Assembly: GCA_027924585.1 (NCBI GenBank)
Contig: BSBM01000059.1
Span: 620,001-684,000 of the forward strand
DNA from: Larix kaempferi
Taxonomy: Eukaryota; Streptophyta; Pinopsida; Pinales; Pinaceae
Direction: 5' to 3'
DNA: 64,000 bases
Part shown: positions 45,918-58,936 of the stretch, piece after piece
Numbering within the stretch: the first letter of the stretch is position 1
Layout of the letters: the number at the start of each line of letters is the position of its first letter
The notes under the pieces: generated by a model
Database searches by the model: none
The model's input: the letters and a program-made list of their open reading frames with translations, nothing else
Told to the model about the DNA's origin: nothing
Program-made: the position numbers and the translations under genes

Positions 45918-46440
45918 TGTTCCAACCAGTTAATGATTAGATCCAGAGCTATGGATTACTCATATTCAGATCCATATCAGTCCATTGTTGAAGATTTATA
46001 AGAATCCAGAGAGTGTTCCACAGTTCCAGTGCCATTGGAGCTAGTTTTGGAGGAGATCACCCAGTAGGAGGAACATAGCTCAGTGAATGTGCCTAGAACA
46101 CTCTAGGAAGATCAATGCATCCTTGTCAGTTATCAGACCTGTTTACAGTCAGAGATCAGTTTCAGATCAGATATATATTCACTTCTCTACTTACACTCAT
46201 TTAGTACACTCATTCTCTACTGTTTACAGAAAGAAGATAGCTCAGTGAATGCGCCCAGGGCACTCCAGGAATATCGGTTCAGAATTCATATCAGTTATCA
46301 AACCTATTGAAATTCAGATATCAGCTTCATATCAGAGTTACATTCACTTTCCTACTCCTTACACTCATTCTCTCTCAGTGTGTAAGATTTTCCTTAACCT
46401 GTGAGGCTCTTGTAATTCTGAATGTAATGAAATATACAAT
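45918..46440. repeat. Two-copy 162-bp tandem repeat, LTR- or 3'-end-like
   Basis: AGCTCAGTGAATG starts at 46077 and at 46239, each followed by CAGTTATCA, ATTCAC and TTACACTCATTCTCT. After the second copy, GTAATTCTGAATGTAATGAAATA looks like a plant polyadenylation region. It could be part of an LTR that truncated the LINE. No target duplication was seen. Confidence 0.6.
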
Positions 46441-48490
46441 ATGTATTATGGAGTTCATATTTTGACCTATTTCTGTAAATAAATATATAAAAAAACCATT
46501 TAATTTCTCAGAACAAAGTTTAGTAATCCCTTGAGGAATTTTGGGATTAAAGAATGCAAGACTAGCTCAATGAGCCATTTTTAATAACTAGTTTTGCCAT
46601 ATTTACTGCAAATATTTATTTGAGCATCAGTTTTCACTTATATAAGTTTTATGAGTCTTTTAATTCAGTATACAAGCCACTCCATCCCATTCCTTTATTT
46701 TTTGGGAGCATCTAACACTGTTTGGAAGGACTTGTAAACCTCCTGGTTGTGCAATCCCCAGTAGCGCCCTTGCCTAGTTTGCCTCCAAATCCACTTATAA
46801 CCTCCCAAAATATTATGAGCTCTGATCCATTATTTATTAATGATTTTATTGACTAAAATAACCCTTACTTCCATCTAGAACCAACTCCCATTCTAGTATG
46901 CATATGTTGGAAGCCTAGGAAGCCTCGAAGTAGGCAACAAACTTATATGTTGTTGAAAAGTGAAAGGATCCAGTACCTTGTGCATAAGACTCATTGTTCA
47001 GATATGAATTATCTTGATTTTTCACATTTTACATACAAAAACCAGAATCAAAATTCATTTCCATCATCCTTGATCAGTGAACCAGTACTCCTCACTTACA
47101 CCCTGCACACCATAAAGAAAATTGTTAAAAATTACTAGTTAAAAATCCTGATCAATTTGGAAGTTGGAGATGGTGTTCTGGCCAATTATTGGATGGCATA
47201 TTACACTTGGTTAACCTTGACATTTACTATTTCCAAATTGGTATTTAGAGCGGGTTCTTTACCTTCACTACGAGTGTCTGGAACTTTAGTCGGTTTGTTG
47301 GGTCTCCTAAGTCTGCTTTCTACGACTACTTTTGTCGAAATCCAGGTAAAATTCTGCTCAATCTAGATTTTGCTTCTCCTCGATTGTTCCAATGAACTCA
47401 ATGATTCAATCAATGCTAGTAGTGGCAGGGGGGCGCTTCTGCATGATCTGAGTAGAGTAGATGGAAACTTCTATTTGAAAACTTGGGCTGGAAGGTCACC
47501 CAGTTTCCTTCTTCTGGTCAATGAATCAACAATCTGTTAACTTCGTCACCTTCATTACTTTGTCGAATCCAAATGCCCGACTTGCCAGCATAAAGTCCTA
47601 GATCTTCTTTGACAATATCCTTGGGAATATTTCACCAAGATATTAACTCCACTTCAAATTTTTATCAAACTTACTAGTTATTTTTTTATCAATTTTTTCT
47701 GAGCAGAGTAGGAAGTAAGTGATGGGGGCTGAGACTAATTGTGAGGATGGTAGGATGAACATTCAATTCTGGAAAATGTATGGTATTAGGTGCAACAGTA
47801 GGTCATGAGGTCAGATCATGGATGTCCTATGCACCATGTACCAGAACCATTCACTTTTCAACAACAGTGTGCACTGTTGTCTACTTCGAGGCTTCCTGGG
47901 CAGATGGAATATGCATACTAGACAGGTGGGGATCCTGGGAGTTAATTTCAGAGGTAATATCGTTCAAATAAACTTATATAATGTTCTGGAATGATGTACC
48001 AACGAATCGGGATGGTTTGGAAGAGTATTGGCCAAAACTAGCTAGTTAGGACGACCGAGAAGGATAAATTACAGAGCTTTCGAAATGGCCTGAAATGCTT
48101 CCAAAAGATTATGAAAAAAGTATGGGGATGTTAATTACTGTTATATTGACCATACCAAAGCATTAGAACAGATAAATACATTAATGGTTAAACATACTGA
48201 GAGTTTCACTAAAACTAGTCAATAAATAATGCCCATTGAGCTAGTTTAGGGTCAAAGAAGGGTAAAACTTAGTAAATGAAATAATGCCCTATTTTTTATG
48301 ACTGAAATAGCTCTGTTATAACTTATTTAATATTGTATGGTAGAATCAGAAGTTTACAAAATTATCTTACAATTATTTGCTACCCTCCTTCATTGCAGTT
48401 CCCCAATTGACTAGGAAAACTAGTCTCAATCTCTGGAGGTGCCAAAATCACCAGTAAACTTCATATATCAGTCCAGAACGTATATAAACA
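46441..48490. other. Spacer, no gene supported
   Basis: Short chance frames only. TTGGTATTTAGAGCGGGTTC at 47237 resembles a decayed initiator-Met primer site, but no LTR ends there. Confidence 0.4.
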
Positions 48491-48491
48491 T

Positions 48492-49066
48492 ATGATAACA
48501 GTACAAAATTCTTTTTGGTCGAATTCAAAAAAGTGGAATAAGTTTTACAGTAAAATTCATCAAGGATTGCACAAGAGGACTTCCACAGCTAGTTTTTCCC
48601 CACGGGAGAGGAGAAAGGGTTGGAAGAGTAGGAGAAGGGTCAGATCTCTGATAAATATGATGCATAAGTTGCTACAGGTCCAGAATAGAGTTGTTGAGCT
48701 GTGCACTTTCCTCTCATCTGATTTAGACTCCTCCTTCAGGAATAGGAGCTTTCTCCTCAATAGATCTTCAACTGCCTTCACTACAAACACTTATGGATGA
48801 TAGGATCTCTTCTGATGGTTGCATAATCTTTATGGATGGATGATAAACATCTGATCAGCAGCAATATGGACCTCTGGAAGTATACTGAAAACCTGTCAAG
48901 AACTTGGGGCACATCTCCCAAGGTTGTTGAGGCACATCTCTCAACACTAGAGAAGCTCAGAGCTCTCAAGCAAATTTCTCAAATGATCAAAATTTGTCAA
49001 AGGGAGTTGGTTGGCTTCTTTTATAAAATTCATGATGACATGCTAAGGAAGTTCTTTGCTTGGTGA
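48492..49066 (+). pseudogene. Coding-like relic, possibly element-derived
   Basis: Two adjacent plus-strand frames look protein-like. 48492-48800 contains RSLINMMHKLLQVQNRVVEL; 48836-49066 contains ISSNMDLWKYTENLSRTWGT and EKLRALKQISQMIKICQREL. They could be one frame broken near 48800. The helical, charged composition would fit a gag-like or structural protein, but no motif identifies it. Confidence 0.3.
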
Positions 49067-49799
49067 CCTGTGAGAGTAGGTTACCCACTTGACCATCCTA
49101 CTCCAAATCCATGAGGGCGCATTTCTTGAGGATAATAGCAACTCTTGGCTTTGAAAACTTTCTTTCCTTTGCATCCCTTCACTGAATTTGGCAAGTGCGC
49201 TTTAGGAAGCTTTTTCTGGATGTTTCCATTTCTTTTCTGACTGCTTTTTTTCATCTTTCCACTTTCTTTACTTTCCTTTTTTCCTGCTTTTGTATGATTT
49301 TGCCATCTTTTGTCCATTTCCTTCTTGGTTTACCTTGCCAACTTTTCTCCATTAGATTCCTTAGCTTTTCTGAGACTTTGCCACTTAGGCAAGATTGGCC
49401 CACTTGACCAATTCGAATTTCCTAGTCCATTCACTAACCACTTGGCACATTTATTAGCAACAATCATTTAAATAAAATATTACAACTCAGAAATAATTTA
49501 ACTTAGCAATTAATTAATTATCCAATAATTAATTAATTATTATGGTGCAATGCCTCACAAAATATCTCCATTAATTTAATGATAACTCCATTAGTTTCCT
49601 TAGATCCTTAGTTTGGGCATTAATATCTTCTGGGGGTCCACCTTATCCATTTAATACCCAAATACAACCTTAGGCATCTTCCATAATATAGTTTCCACAC
49701 TGTCTCATTAATTAAATAATTATTTACTAGGTGACTTAGGCCAAAATTACCCCATGGACCATAGAAAAAATATGGGGATATGACAATCCTGCACTCATA
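49067..49799. other. Spacer with AATTAATT palindromes
   Basis: T-rich then AT-rich. 49500-49545 has two blocks of AATTAATTAATTAT. No gene. GGGGATATGACA at 49774-49785 could be an LTR end, but no partner end was found. Confidence 0.5.
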
Positions 49800-51960
49800 C
49801 ACTTTGATTTAGATGCAGCGAAGAATGGGGTCTTATTATCTGAGGTATATTTACTTAGAGAGATCTACCATGCTCTATCCACAAGTCTTCGTCCATTGGT
49901 AACAGGTCTTCATTGATGCCCCTTTCTTCTCAGGCTCGACTCGACTCTGGTAGATTTCCTTCTGCATCTATCACGACACCCGGTCCTCGTTTCTTCCGAA
50001 GAGCACTAGCCTGATCCTTTAGCTCTTCACACCGCTTTCTCCTCTTCTCCCACTCAATTTTCTGTATATTTGGAGTGATTTTGTGACTAATTGCTCTATC
50101 TTGTCGAATTTGTCAGATATTTCACTGCTGGTCATGTTTCCTTTTCATATGTCAACTTTTGTCATGCATCTACTCCTTCAGAACGTGTTTGGATACCCCC
50201 CCAATTCTGGCCCGAAGATCTCTATCCAATTGGGGGAGTACGAAACTTCATTTGTTCAAGAAATACTCCCACTCTCGCTCTTGTACGAATTTCTCCCACT
50301 TTCTTTATTTTTCTTCCCAATTTGAGTTTGGAAGTGGCGGAGACAACAAGGGTTGAGTCTCGACAATATGCGCTACGCCTTTGTCAATCAGGAACTTGAA
50401 CATAAGTGTTAGCAAAGAACACAAAAATTGGTTGGTAAGGTCGTTGTAAAACCTTCTCCTCATGTCATCAACAAACACTCGCTCTTTAATCGCACATTAT
50501 TCATAGAACTCATTGGCAATATTCTCGCATCATTCATATAGATTCATACGACCTCCGTTATTCAACTTCGTGATGAGTTTGCGCTCCTTTTCATCTGTTG
50601 GTCTTTTCATCCAGGAGCTTCTTCAACGCGAGTAGCACGGATTCCGCGAACTTCTGATGTGTCTCAGAAAAGAAATTTTCTCTTGCTTGAGCAATCGTTA
50701 ACTTGTTTCTTTCGGCATAATTTTGCAGGTAATTAGCTATCTTTCTCTCCCATCAATCCTTAATCTCTTTCTCTGATATCATTGATCATGCTCGCTATCA
50801 CTTTATGTATGCATCACCAACAATGGAAACAATGTTGTAGTCGAGGGGGTTACATTGTTACCAGTGATACATATTATATATAAGCAAGCAACACAAAGAT
50901 ACAGATACAATATACAAGTGATGGAGTGGAAGCACAAGCCTTTTATTACTCAGCAAGATATGCAGAACAATACATATATGAACAGATCCAATTGTTTCTA
51001 TGAGTTGGCTCACCAACCTATATATATGTTTTATAGACAGTTATATAACTACTTGTCGGTTCAACTGATCGACCTGACATGTACTAGTCGATGCAACTAT
51101 CGACATGTTTTACAAGAGGTTGGGCGGAGGACCTAGTCGATGGGCCGAATTAGGCTCCTCCAACAGTTACATATAATGGGGTCTTAGCAAGGACCCAACA
51201 ACACCCCAGTTTGTGGAATGGGTGTCTAATCAATATACAATCAATCGGGTAGGAAGACATATAAAACCCAACCTTCCTTCAGGTCATTCCTCGTTGAGTT
51301 GCTGCTATTGTCAATGCCATACTTTCTGATATAATGTCCTCCCAATTGAAGATGGTACTATGGGAGGCAATGTGATACATAAGGAGTAACCAACTGAGCT
51401 TATAGATATTCCCATTTTCTCTGCCAAATATTCTGCTCAACATTAAGGCTATGATTCGGAATGGTGTCTTCAGATTCTAGCTGTCATGTTCTCCACTTTC
51501 CTTTTCTCTCAACTGCTTTCCAAGAACCATCATCTTCTTAGCATACTCAAAATGATCTATGTTAACTCCCTTTACCCAGTCATCTATCATCATCACTTTG
51601 GTGGGTGGAAATTTGTAAGCTATGCTAATATGACTGGGTTGGAATGAAGCAATCCCTTCTCTGTTTTCCCTAGCTATGATCCTCGTGCCAACGTCTACAT
51701 GAGGTAGAATCAATACAATGACTTCGGAGCATGGGAAAATATCTGGTCGGGTGGCAGCTTTATGGAGACCAGACCTTTTAATATTTTTATACACCATCAT
51801 CTCCTCAATATATGCATCTAGTACACTTAGATCTTGCATGAGGTGATATACTTCACCCCATTTGTATTCAGGGACGATCTCCATCATTTCTTTGGCGTCT
51901 TCAAATAATGTCTCCACTGGAGTTTCTAGGACAACTTCAATGTCAAAATATGATTCCACT
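49800..51960 (-). pseudogene. Decayed minus-strand frame, probably of a mobile element
   Basis: Reading on the minus strand from 51959, MESYFDIEVVLETPVETLFE opens a 160-codon frame. The same frame runs through TAG (51477) into TPFRIIALMLSRIFGRENGN, SHSTIFNWEDIISESMALTI and, after another stop, YMSSYPIDCILIRHPFHKLG near 51210. Further on, in shifting frames: RRFYNDLTNQFLCSLLTLMF near 50440, then WEKRRKRCEELKDQASALRK and GPGVVIDAEGNLPESSRA near 50050-49940. This suggests one long protein of at least 500 residues, now broken. I do not recognise the family. A transposon-derived structural protein or plant-mobile-domain-like protein is a guess. Confidence 0.45.
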
Positions 51961-54295
51961 ATCTAGAGCTTTTGCTTGGAAGCTCTCTTTTGCATCTCTG
52001 AGTCATAAAGAAACAACAAAACCTATGTATAAGCATATTTTCATGTTAGAGCAACATAATTTTAAGCAGTATGCAAAGGTGTCCTTTATCAATATTATTT
52101 ACAAGAACCAAAAGTTGGGAAATCCATACTTCCATGATATCGGGTGTGTTTGATTTTTGTTATGGTTTATCAAAGTATTGTCAACTTAGTTGAAAAGTGA
52201 ACACCTGTGTGCAGTGACCAATGTAAAAATGGATTTTATGTGGAGTAATCTAGATTCTCCAATGCACCATGGGCCAAAAGTAAAGAAAAGTCACCAAAAT
52301 GTCTTCAAATTTCTTACAGAATCATACATGGTCCCATCATCCCAATCATATTACTATTTAGGAAATAAAAGCTTAAACCAAGTTTTATCGTAGAGCTCCA
52401 TCAATGGGGTATATAATAGTATAACATGCCTAGTTTTAAAAGAAAGCAAATAATACAAAACAATGCAAGATCTGGATTTTCTCTCCCAATAGAACTCTAT
52501 TTTCACTTGTTTATGTGATCTGTGGAGTGAAGAGTTCTTGATGAGTTTGAGGAATTTCCCTACCTATGTCATAGCGAGATGTCATGAACCTAGGTTTCCT
52601 CGGCAAGTATATGCCTGAAAAGTCTGATTTTCTCACGTATTAACCTAACAGGCTTTATCTCTTCGGTGGAGTATGAGGAAGCGAAAAATGAGAATAATCC
52701 CAGTGATATGGTGTTCAACACATTTATCCAGTAGGACCCTAGTCAGGGAACTTCAAGTAAAACATAAAATATAGAGGTGTGGTGGTCATTTTGCGGGAAT
52801 GCCCTAAGACTTAGTTTGAAACAACTTCTCGCTCAAATGGAATCTGCGACTATCAATCCAATATCTCCCTTATTCTATAACGAAAAAAAATTCCTTAGGG
52901 TTTTATACACAATTTAACCTAATTCGGGCGCCAATGACGGATTCACAAACTTATATGGAAAAACACCATTCTATCAAATGAAATAAATGGATAAAAGTTA
53001 CCTACCTAACAGTGCTAGATTCGTCCAACATAAAAGCTTCAACGTCGTTGAGCGATTTCTGTCTCCTAAAGGTTTCTCCAAAACGTCGTTACAAACAAGG
53101 TGAAGGGAAAAGATTCGAACTAAAATATATATACATACTAACCCTAGAATTAACTGTGTCAATGGGGTCAAATCATACACCTTTTCGGGCCACTTTTTGA
53201 CTTATGCTACAAGCGTTTCAGGTAAAATTTCGTTCGACACAGATTCTGTTTCAGCGGTTATTACCCTTTTGCACTGATGTGTTTTGGTGCAACACAACAT
53301 CTGTCTCCAAAACTGTTTGGGGCCTTTTCTAATTTTGCATTGATAAATTTTCATGCGTAATCGCCTTTTCATGTCTCTCTTTAACCACTATGTCGGAGCA
53401 CTTTTCATTCGGTCTGCGATATGCGTTGGAGGAATTTCCTCTTGTTGGCGATCCGTTTCGGCGTTATTTTCAATTTTACGCCGATTTCCATTTACGCAGT
53501 GAAGGTTTCGGCAAAATTTCCAAAAGTACACCGATCCATTTCGGTGTGAAACCGATAACTTCCCGATTTGCCCGTTTTCACCTGCCTTCGCCTGTTTCGG
53601 AGAAAAATCAGATTCTTCTTCGAAACACAAATCTTACCAAGAAAACCTAAGTGTTCCAACGTTCCTTCAAAATTTCTTCAACCGTTTCGACAGAAAACCA
53701 AAATTTGCTTTGACCATTTCGGCGTAAGATGGAAAGTTGCTTTGACCGTTTCGGCGGAAAATCAAAAGTTGCTCCGACCATTTCGGCGGAAAATGACAAG
53801 TTCTCTCGATTCCAAAATTTTCCTTTTCTTTTGTTTTCAAGAAAATTCTAAGTGTCAAAAGTAAACATATCAAAGATGAAACAAAAATATGAGTAAATTC
53901 AAAATAAAGGAGGGGCCCTACAATTTTATAAAACATTTGGGGATCAGGTTGCAGCTGCAACACATCTCTATTGAAATTTTAAGGATGCTTTTGATCTATT
54001 TCCACTGCCTCACATGTGTGTCTTCTATTGTAATGTTCTTCCACCACGATCACCTTCATTTCTTCGATGCATATATGATGGTTTGATTTATAAGAATGAG
54101 CAACCACTATTGAATTTTTAATTTTGCCATGTATGTTATCTGTGCATTGCTCCTTTAATATGATATTTATTGAGCAACCAATCTCACCAATGTACACTTG
54201 AACACATGAGAAGGGGATTGATCAAATTAGGATCAATCAGGTCTTTATATTTGTCTAGCATATTACTTAACAAGTTTGAAGGGGGAAAAGGGTTG
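51961..54295. other. Spacer; TTTCGGC-rich tract
   Basis: No gene. Between about 53450 and 53800 the words TTTCGGCG and CATTTCGGCGGAAAA recur irregularly at least eight times, a degenerate short repeat with one strand reading TTTCCGCCGAAA. Confidence 0.5.
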
Positions 54296-54412
54296 CTTCT
54301 ATGTTTTTTTCTTTAGAACTTTGGCTATTTTGCTAGTTTTCCCCTGTAATGTCCCCAAAATTATATGTTTTTTCTTTAGAAATTTGGCTATTTTGTTAGT
54401 TTTCCCCTATAA
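54296..54412. repeat. 63-bp duplication at the E7 left edge
   Basis: TGTCCCCAAAATT occurs at 54350 and 54413, and the preceding TTTGGCTATTTTG(C/T)TAGTTTTCCCCT is also doubled. The true LTR start could be either site; I use 54413, which matches the second LTR (58937). Confidence 0.8.
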
Positions 54413-55945
54413 TGTCCCCAAAATTCTATTATTATCCATTGAAGAGAAATAATTACTTTTGTCCTATAGTCTCTATGTACAAATTAAATTATTCATGGAA
54501 GGATGATGTAGGCCCACAAATTTGAATATTTAATTATCAAATATTTTTTTAATGAGTTGGAAATGATCTAGGTGGCTCAAGAGGGCGCATAGGAGGATAT
54601 ATAAGATCATCTGAGTTGTTTCCTTCAAGAAATTTGAGGAAAAGCAGCTAAAAGTAGAAAAGGTAGCTAAAAGCAGGAAAGTAACATAACGTAGGAAAGC
54701 AACATAAAAGTAGAAAAGAAAGGAGCTTCCAGATTTTTGCTGATAAGGATTAAGAAAGAATAGTAATAGAAATAAAGCAAAAATGAATCTCACTAAAATA
54801 TAAAGGATCCAAAATTATCAAAGGAGGGCGCACTCGATGAGCGAGAATAGGTCCACATGTGCCAACAACTCACGAAATTTCCTCCCAACATCTATGACTC
54901 AAATTCCAAGAAAGTAGGCTCTAGAAGGAAGGAAAAAGCTAACAGAAGTTAATAAAAGAAGCACGAGCACTCCATTTCATATCTTTCGTAATTTTTTTGA
55001 TTTACTTTAAGATCTCTACACTTTTCATAGCTTGGGTGATGTTCCCATTGCTAGCATTAGGAGATGTTCCCCTTTGTAATCTGTGATCTAGTTTAGAGAT
55101 TGTGAGATCCTTCAGCTAGAGATTGAGGGAGAGAACACACAGTTCTTTCCATAGAGATTCAATCCAGCCTTTGAAATGTTTTTCAAGTGTGATCTCAAGT
55201 TTGGATCGATTTATAGCTTGGGAGTCCAAGTATTGTGAAGAATAAATAATTTCTGGGAGCAATCTATCTATATTCTCTTACATGTAAATATTCTGCGTTA
55301 TGTGGTTATTATCATATCAGAATTTCTTGTGATTTGTAGTTACTTGATTAGGCATGAATTTTTAGCATAGGCACTTCCTTTAATAATAAAATCCAAGTGT
55401 GATTTCCCAACATTTTCATGTCCAATAGTTATTGTTAAATATCCTTGTACAAATCTGCAATATACAATCTTGTTTCTGTGTTAGGAATCAGTATTAAATG
55501 TTTCCAAAAATAAATTTGTGGGTAATTTGAGTCAGTGAAGGTGTATTAGGATATGATCCAAGCAATATATTAGAAAATAATGACCCCCCAGTTCCATTAG
55601 AAACTGTTTGGAAATTGCCTCTGGTCATTTGGGTCTACCCAAATGGTTTGCCCAGGTGTGTTGAACTCTGAAATGTGCATACTGTCAAAGTAGAACCTTG
55701 AGTCTACCTTCCATAAAGCCTTGTAGTTCTCTCATAAGGGTTCTGTAGGTTGTTCTAAGTGTTTAAAAATCCCTTGTTTCTTCTTTGGGAAAAATCTAAA
55801 AGATCTAGTGGTGTTTGGATCCAGTTGAAAACAAGCAATCTCTTTGTGCCTAGTTTGAAGCAAAACACCTAGTTTAAAAAAAAAATAAAAATTCTTGAGT
55901 GAGGGATGAGATAATATCTCCATATTTCACATTGGGGATATTATA
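54413..55945 (+). repeat. E7 first LTR (1.53 kb)
   Basis: It starts TGTCCCCAAAATTCTATTAT and ends GGGGATATTATA. It matches 58937-60452 over its whole length with scattered changes. Confidence 0.85.
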
Positions 55946-55946
55946 G

Positions 55947-55962
55947 TGGTATCAGATCATGG
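55947..55962 (+). other. Primer binding site, altered initiator-Met type (E7)
   Basis: TGGTATCAGATCATGG follows the LTR after one base (G). The second internal region has TGGCATCAGAGAATG at 60454, and the duplicated unit TGGCATCATAGAATG at 61183. Confidence 0.75.
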
Positions 55963-56012
55963 TCCTCTACACCTGTGAATTTTAAACCTTCAGTTGAAAC
56001 ATAATTGCATAC

Positions 56013-58760
56013 ATGTCTTTGTTTGGTGATGATGGTTGGGAACTAGATGATGAAGAAGAGATCGTCTACATAGATGGAGGCTTTCCTATTTCGCATGAGG
56101 ATGATGATTTCACATGTGAAATTAAATACAGAGAGGGTATAGGGTCTGATCCTCCAAGTGTTAAGAAATATTTGGAAAATATGATAAAAGTATGTGAAAA
56201 CATGCCCCGCTGCTACCAGGAGTACCTATCATTGGGTAAGGATATTTGTGCAGCCATGACCTTCAAGCATTATATCTATCTAAACTATGGATTTTTTCCC
56301 AAGGATGTATATGATGAATCATTGAAGGAAAAAAAACCATTGAAATAAGAAGAGACACCTAAGGAGGAGAGAAAAATGATATAGGAATATTTCCAAATAG
56401 AGGATGAACTTGGTGATGTGGATTCATGCCACAAGCAATTTGATAAAAAATTATATCCCTTAGAAAACATGCACATAACTCTTCTTGATGAAGGTTTCAC
56501 ATAAAATGAGTATGATGAACATCCCACTGAGTCAACTACCAAGGATACCAGAGAACATTGCAGAATAAAAGGCAAAGGCACAATATAAGAGGCTACTCAC
56601 AGGGTGGAGAGCGAATCCACTCTTGGACACCCAGGTTTCTTTGTTGGTGAGTTTGAGATCACTGCAAAGGATATGAAAGATGGGATTGGTGGTGGTGAAA
56701 CATTTTTCAGAGGAAGAGAAAATATCATCCCTTCAAACAAAATCAAAACTTCATCATGAAGCAAAGGGAAACCACACACTAGTTGAGAGAGAACTTGAAA
56801 GTTTGGTGGAAGAACATGTCGTCATTACTCCACCACATGAGACAACTGAGGTGACACAATGGAATTTCCACAATTCTATTTATTGTATTGATCAAATTCC
56901 TTTCTTTCATCTTGATATGGAAGCCACTTATGGTGAGAAGGTTGGCATGGTAGAGTCTTCCAGTGTTGAAACTCAAAATTTTGGTACCAAAGAAGAATAT
57001 AGTGGGAAGGATGATAAAAGGGATTCTACATGGTTCACATGAGTTGAATGAGCACACATGTGAAAACATGCATACTCTTGTCAAGGAGCCATAGAGTGAC
57101 TTAGACAGGAAACTCTTAGTCACAAAAGAAAGGATATTGCCAGTTTTTTCTAGAAATAATGACGCACATAAACTTCTTGAAAATATAATTGGAAGGATTC
57201 AGTTGGAGGAGAGACAAGGAGAATTTGAAGAAAGAGTCTCTACTTCTGAACTATGCATCATCAAAAGAGAGTTGGAAAAGATGAAAGAAGATTACTTGCA
57301 GTTGTTCATGGATAGATATCTTGCTCTCAAATTTGCAAAGGACAAGTCAACAGAAGTAGAGAAACTCTATATGACATTGGGAGGATCGTAATCCTTCCCT
57401 AGGACCACCGGTGATCAGATTTGTGTGTATTATTACACACATGATGTTTTGGAGGAGCCTCATGAGCGAGGTGACCATGAAGTGTTTTCAGATTTGTAAG
57501 CACCTGAAAAGAGAATTGACATGAAGGATGCTTTCCAGACATTTTTTTCGCTCTAGGGAGAGCATGATATTTCTCTATGTGAGAAATACTTATCTATGGA
57601 GAATATTCCTGAGTTCATTCCATTGGGACAAAGCAGCCAATAAATCTATGCATCTATAGATTGGGTAAATAGATACATAGCATAGATGAAGACTCCAAGA
57701 GGTAAACACTTTTTGTGTGTGTGTTAGTTGTGTGTTAATTGATGCATCTCACATTGTCTTGTTTCATGAGTAGCAGCAAAGGCCCATATGTATACAATAT
57801 GATGCCTCCATCTCACATCCATCCATGGATTAGGTGGAGAGGTACATTGGAAATATGGAGTCACCTTGTTATACTTACTCTCATAGTATGTGGAATGAAA
57901 CAACACAAGAAACCTATTTGAAGTAACATAGGGAGACACACATGCATTCTTTCTCATTTGATCCTAATTGTTTGGTCATACCATTGAGTTTGACATATAC
58001 ATTAGTTCTTTGGCAGTGTTTTGAGCATTTGAAGCATGTATGGGTGCTATCCGATACCTTCCCCATGCATATCAAAGAGTGCGAGTTCCAATTGAGTCAT
58101 ATGGGTGGAGAAAATGATGATGATGTGAGACATGGTACTAGAGTGTAGGTGGCACGAAAGGAGCTTGATGTATTATGGTAGAGGCTCACATAGACTCATT
58201 TCAACATTGGGAGTGATGAAATTCCAATATGGTGGTGGGATCCTGGCATAGCTTGGAGTGATAGATTCCAACTAGTGATAGTGATCTTTGGAGGATTTCA
58301 ACACATGCAATGGGATATTGGCATTGCTTTGTATAATAGTTCAATTGTTGGCATTAGAGAGTTAGCCAACTGTGATTTCCAGTAGTCCATCTACATGGAG
58401 CATTGGTTAATTTTCCTAATTAGGAAACCTTATGATGGATGGACATGTTATTCATTTGCTTGTTGTTTTGGGAGTCTCCAGGAGGTTCCTTATGTGGAGA
58501 CTATGGAATGCAAGGGTGATTGTTATAGACAAATTGCATTCATCAGGTTCATTTGGGACCCTAGGATCCTTTTTGGATTTGGTTGTTTCAACTGGGTTGT
58601 TCATGGAGTAGCATGGGGAAAGGATCTATTAATTGAGGTTATAATTAGAGATAGCGCAACAACAACATGGTGGCACTTCATTGAGTTTAGTTTTGAATTT
58701 GGAATTCCAATGTTTTTCAACTTCAGTAGCAGATCTTATGTAAATTACATTTGTGGAGAA
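56013..58760 (+). pseudogene. E7 internal coding region, first copy, unknown protein
   Basis: The frame begins MSLFGDDGWELDDEEEIVYI (acidic) and stays open to 56348. It continues after stops with FQIEDELGDVDSCHKQFDK, VDQIPFFHLDME-like text near 56900, a coiled-coil part near 57170-57390 (RELEKMKEDYLQLFMDRYLA), and a Trp-rich C-terminal part near 58080-58763 (SDEIPIWWWDPGIAWSDRF, KPYDGWTCYSFACCFGSLQE, IRDSATTTWWHFIEFSFEF). The whole would be roughly 900 residues. I see no zinc knuckle, protease, RT or integrase motif. Because the second copy has the same order, this is a real ancestral frame. It fills the usual gag-pol position, so it is either an unusual gag or captured host sequence. Confidence 0.55.
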
Positions 58761-58936
58761 TAGTGTTAGTGATTTGGTTCATTTAAAGCTGCAACTATAT
58801 AAACAATCACCATTAAAGAAGGAGGAAAAGAAATGGTTTGTGCATAATGTTGGGAGGAAAAGAACATGTACTACCACATCACATTCAAATTTAAAATTCT
58901 TTGAGGAAAAACAATCTTGGGTGGGGGGGATTGTAT

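Noticed and set aside
47237-47256. TTGGTATTTAGAGCGGGTTC as a primer binding site
   Set aside because: Two mismatches in the core and no LTR end with CA directly before it.
49774-49785. GGGGATATGACA as an LTR end
   Set aside because: No matching start, no second copy and no target duplication were found.
51179-51185. Host gene model spanning 48-52 kb
   Set aside because: Coding-like patches are on opposite strands with many stops and no consistent splice sites, so a functional gene cannot be supported.
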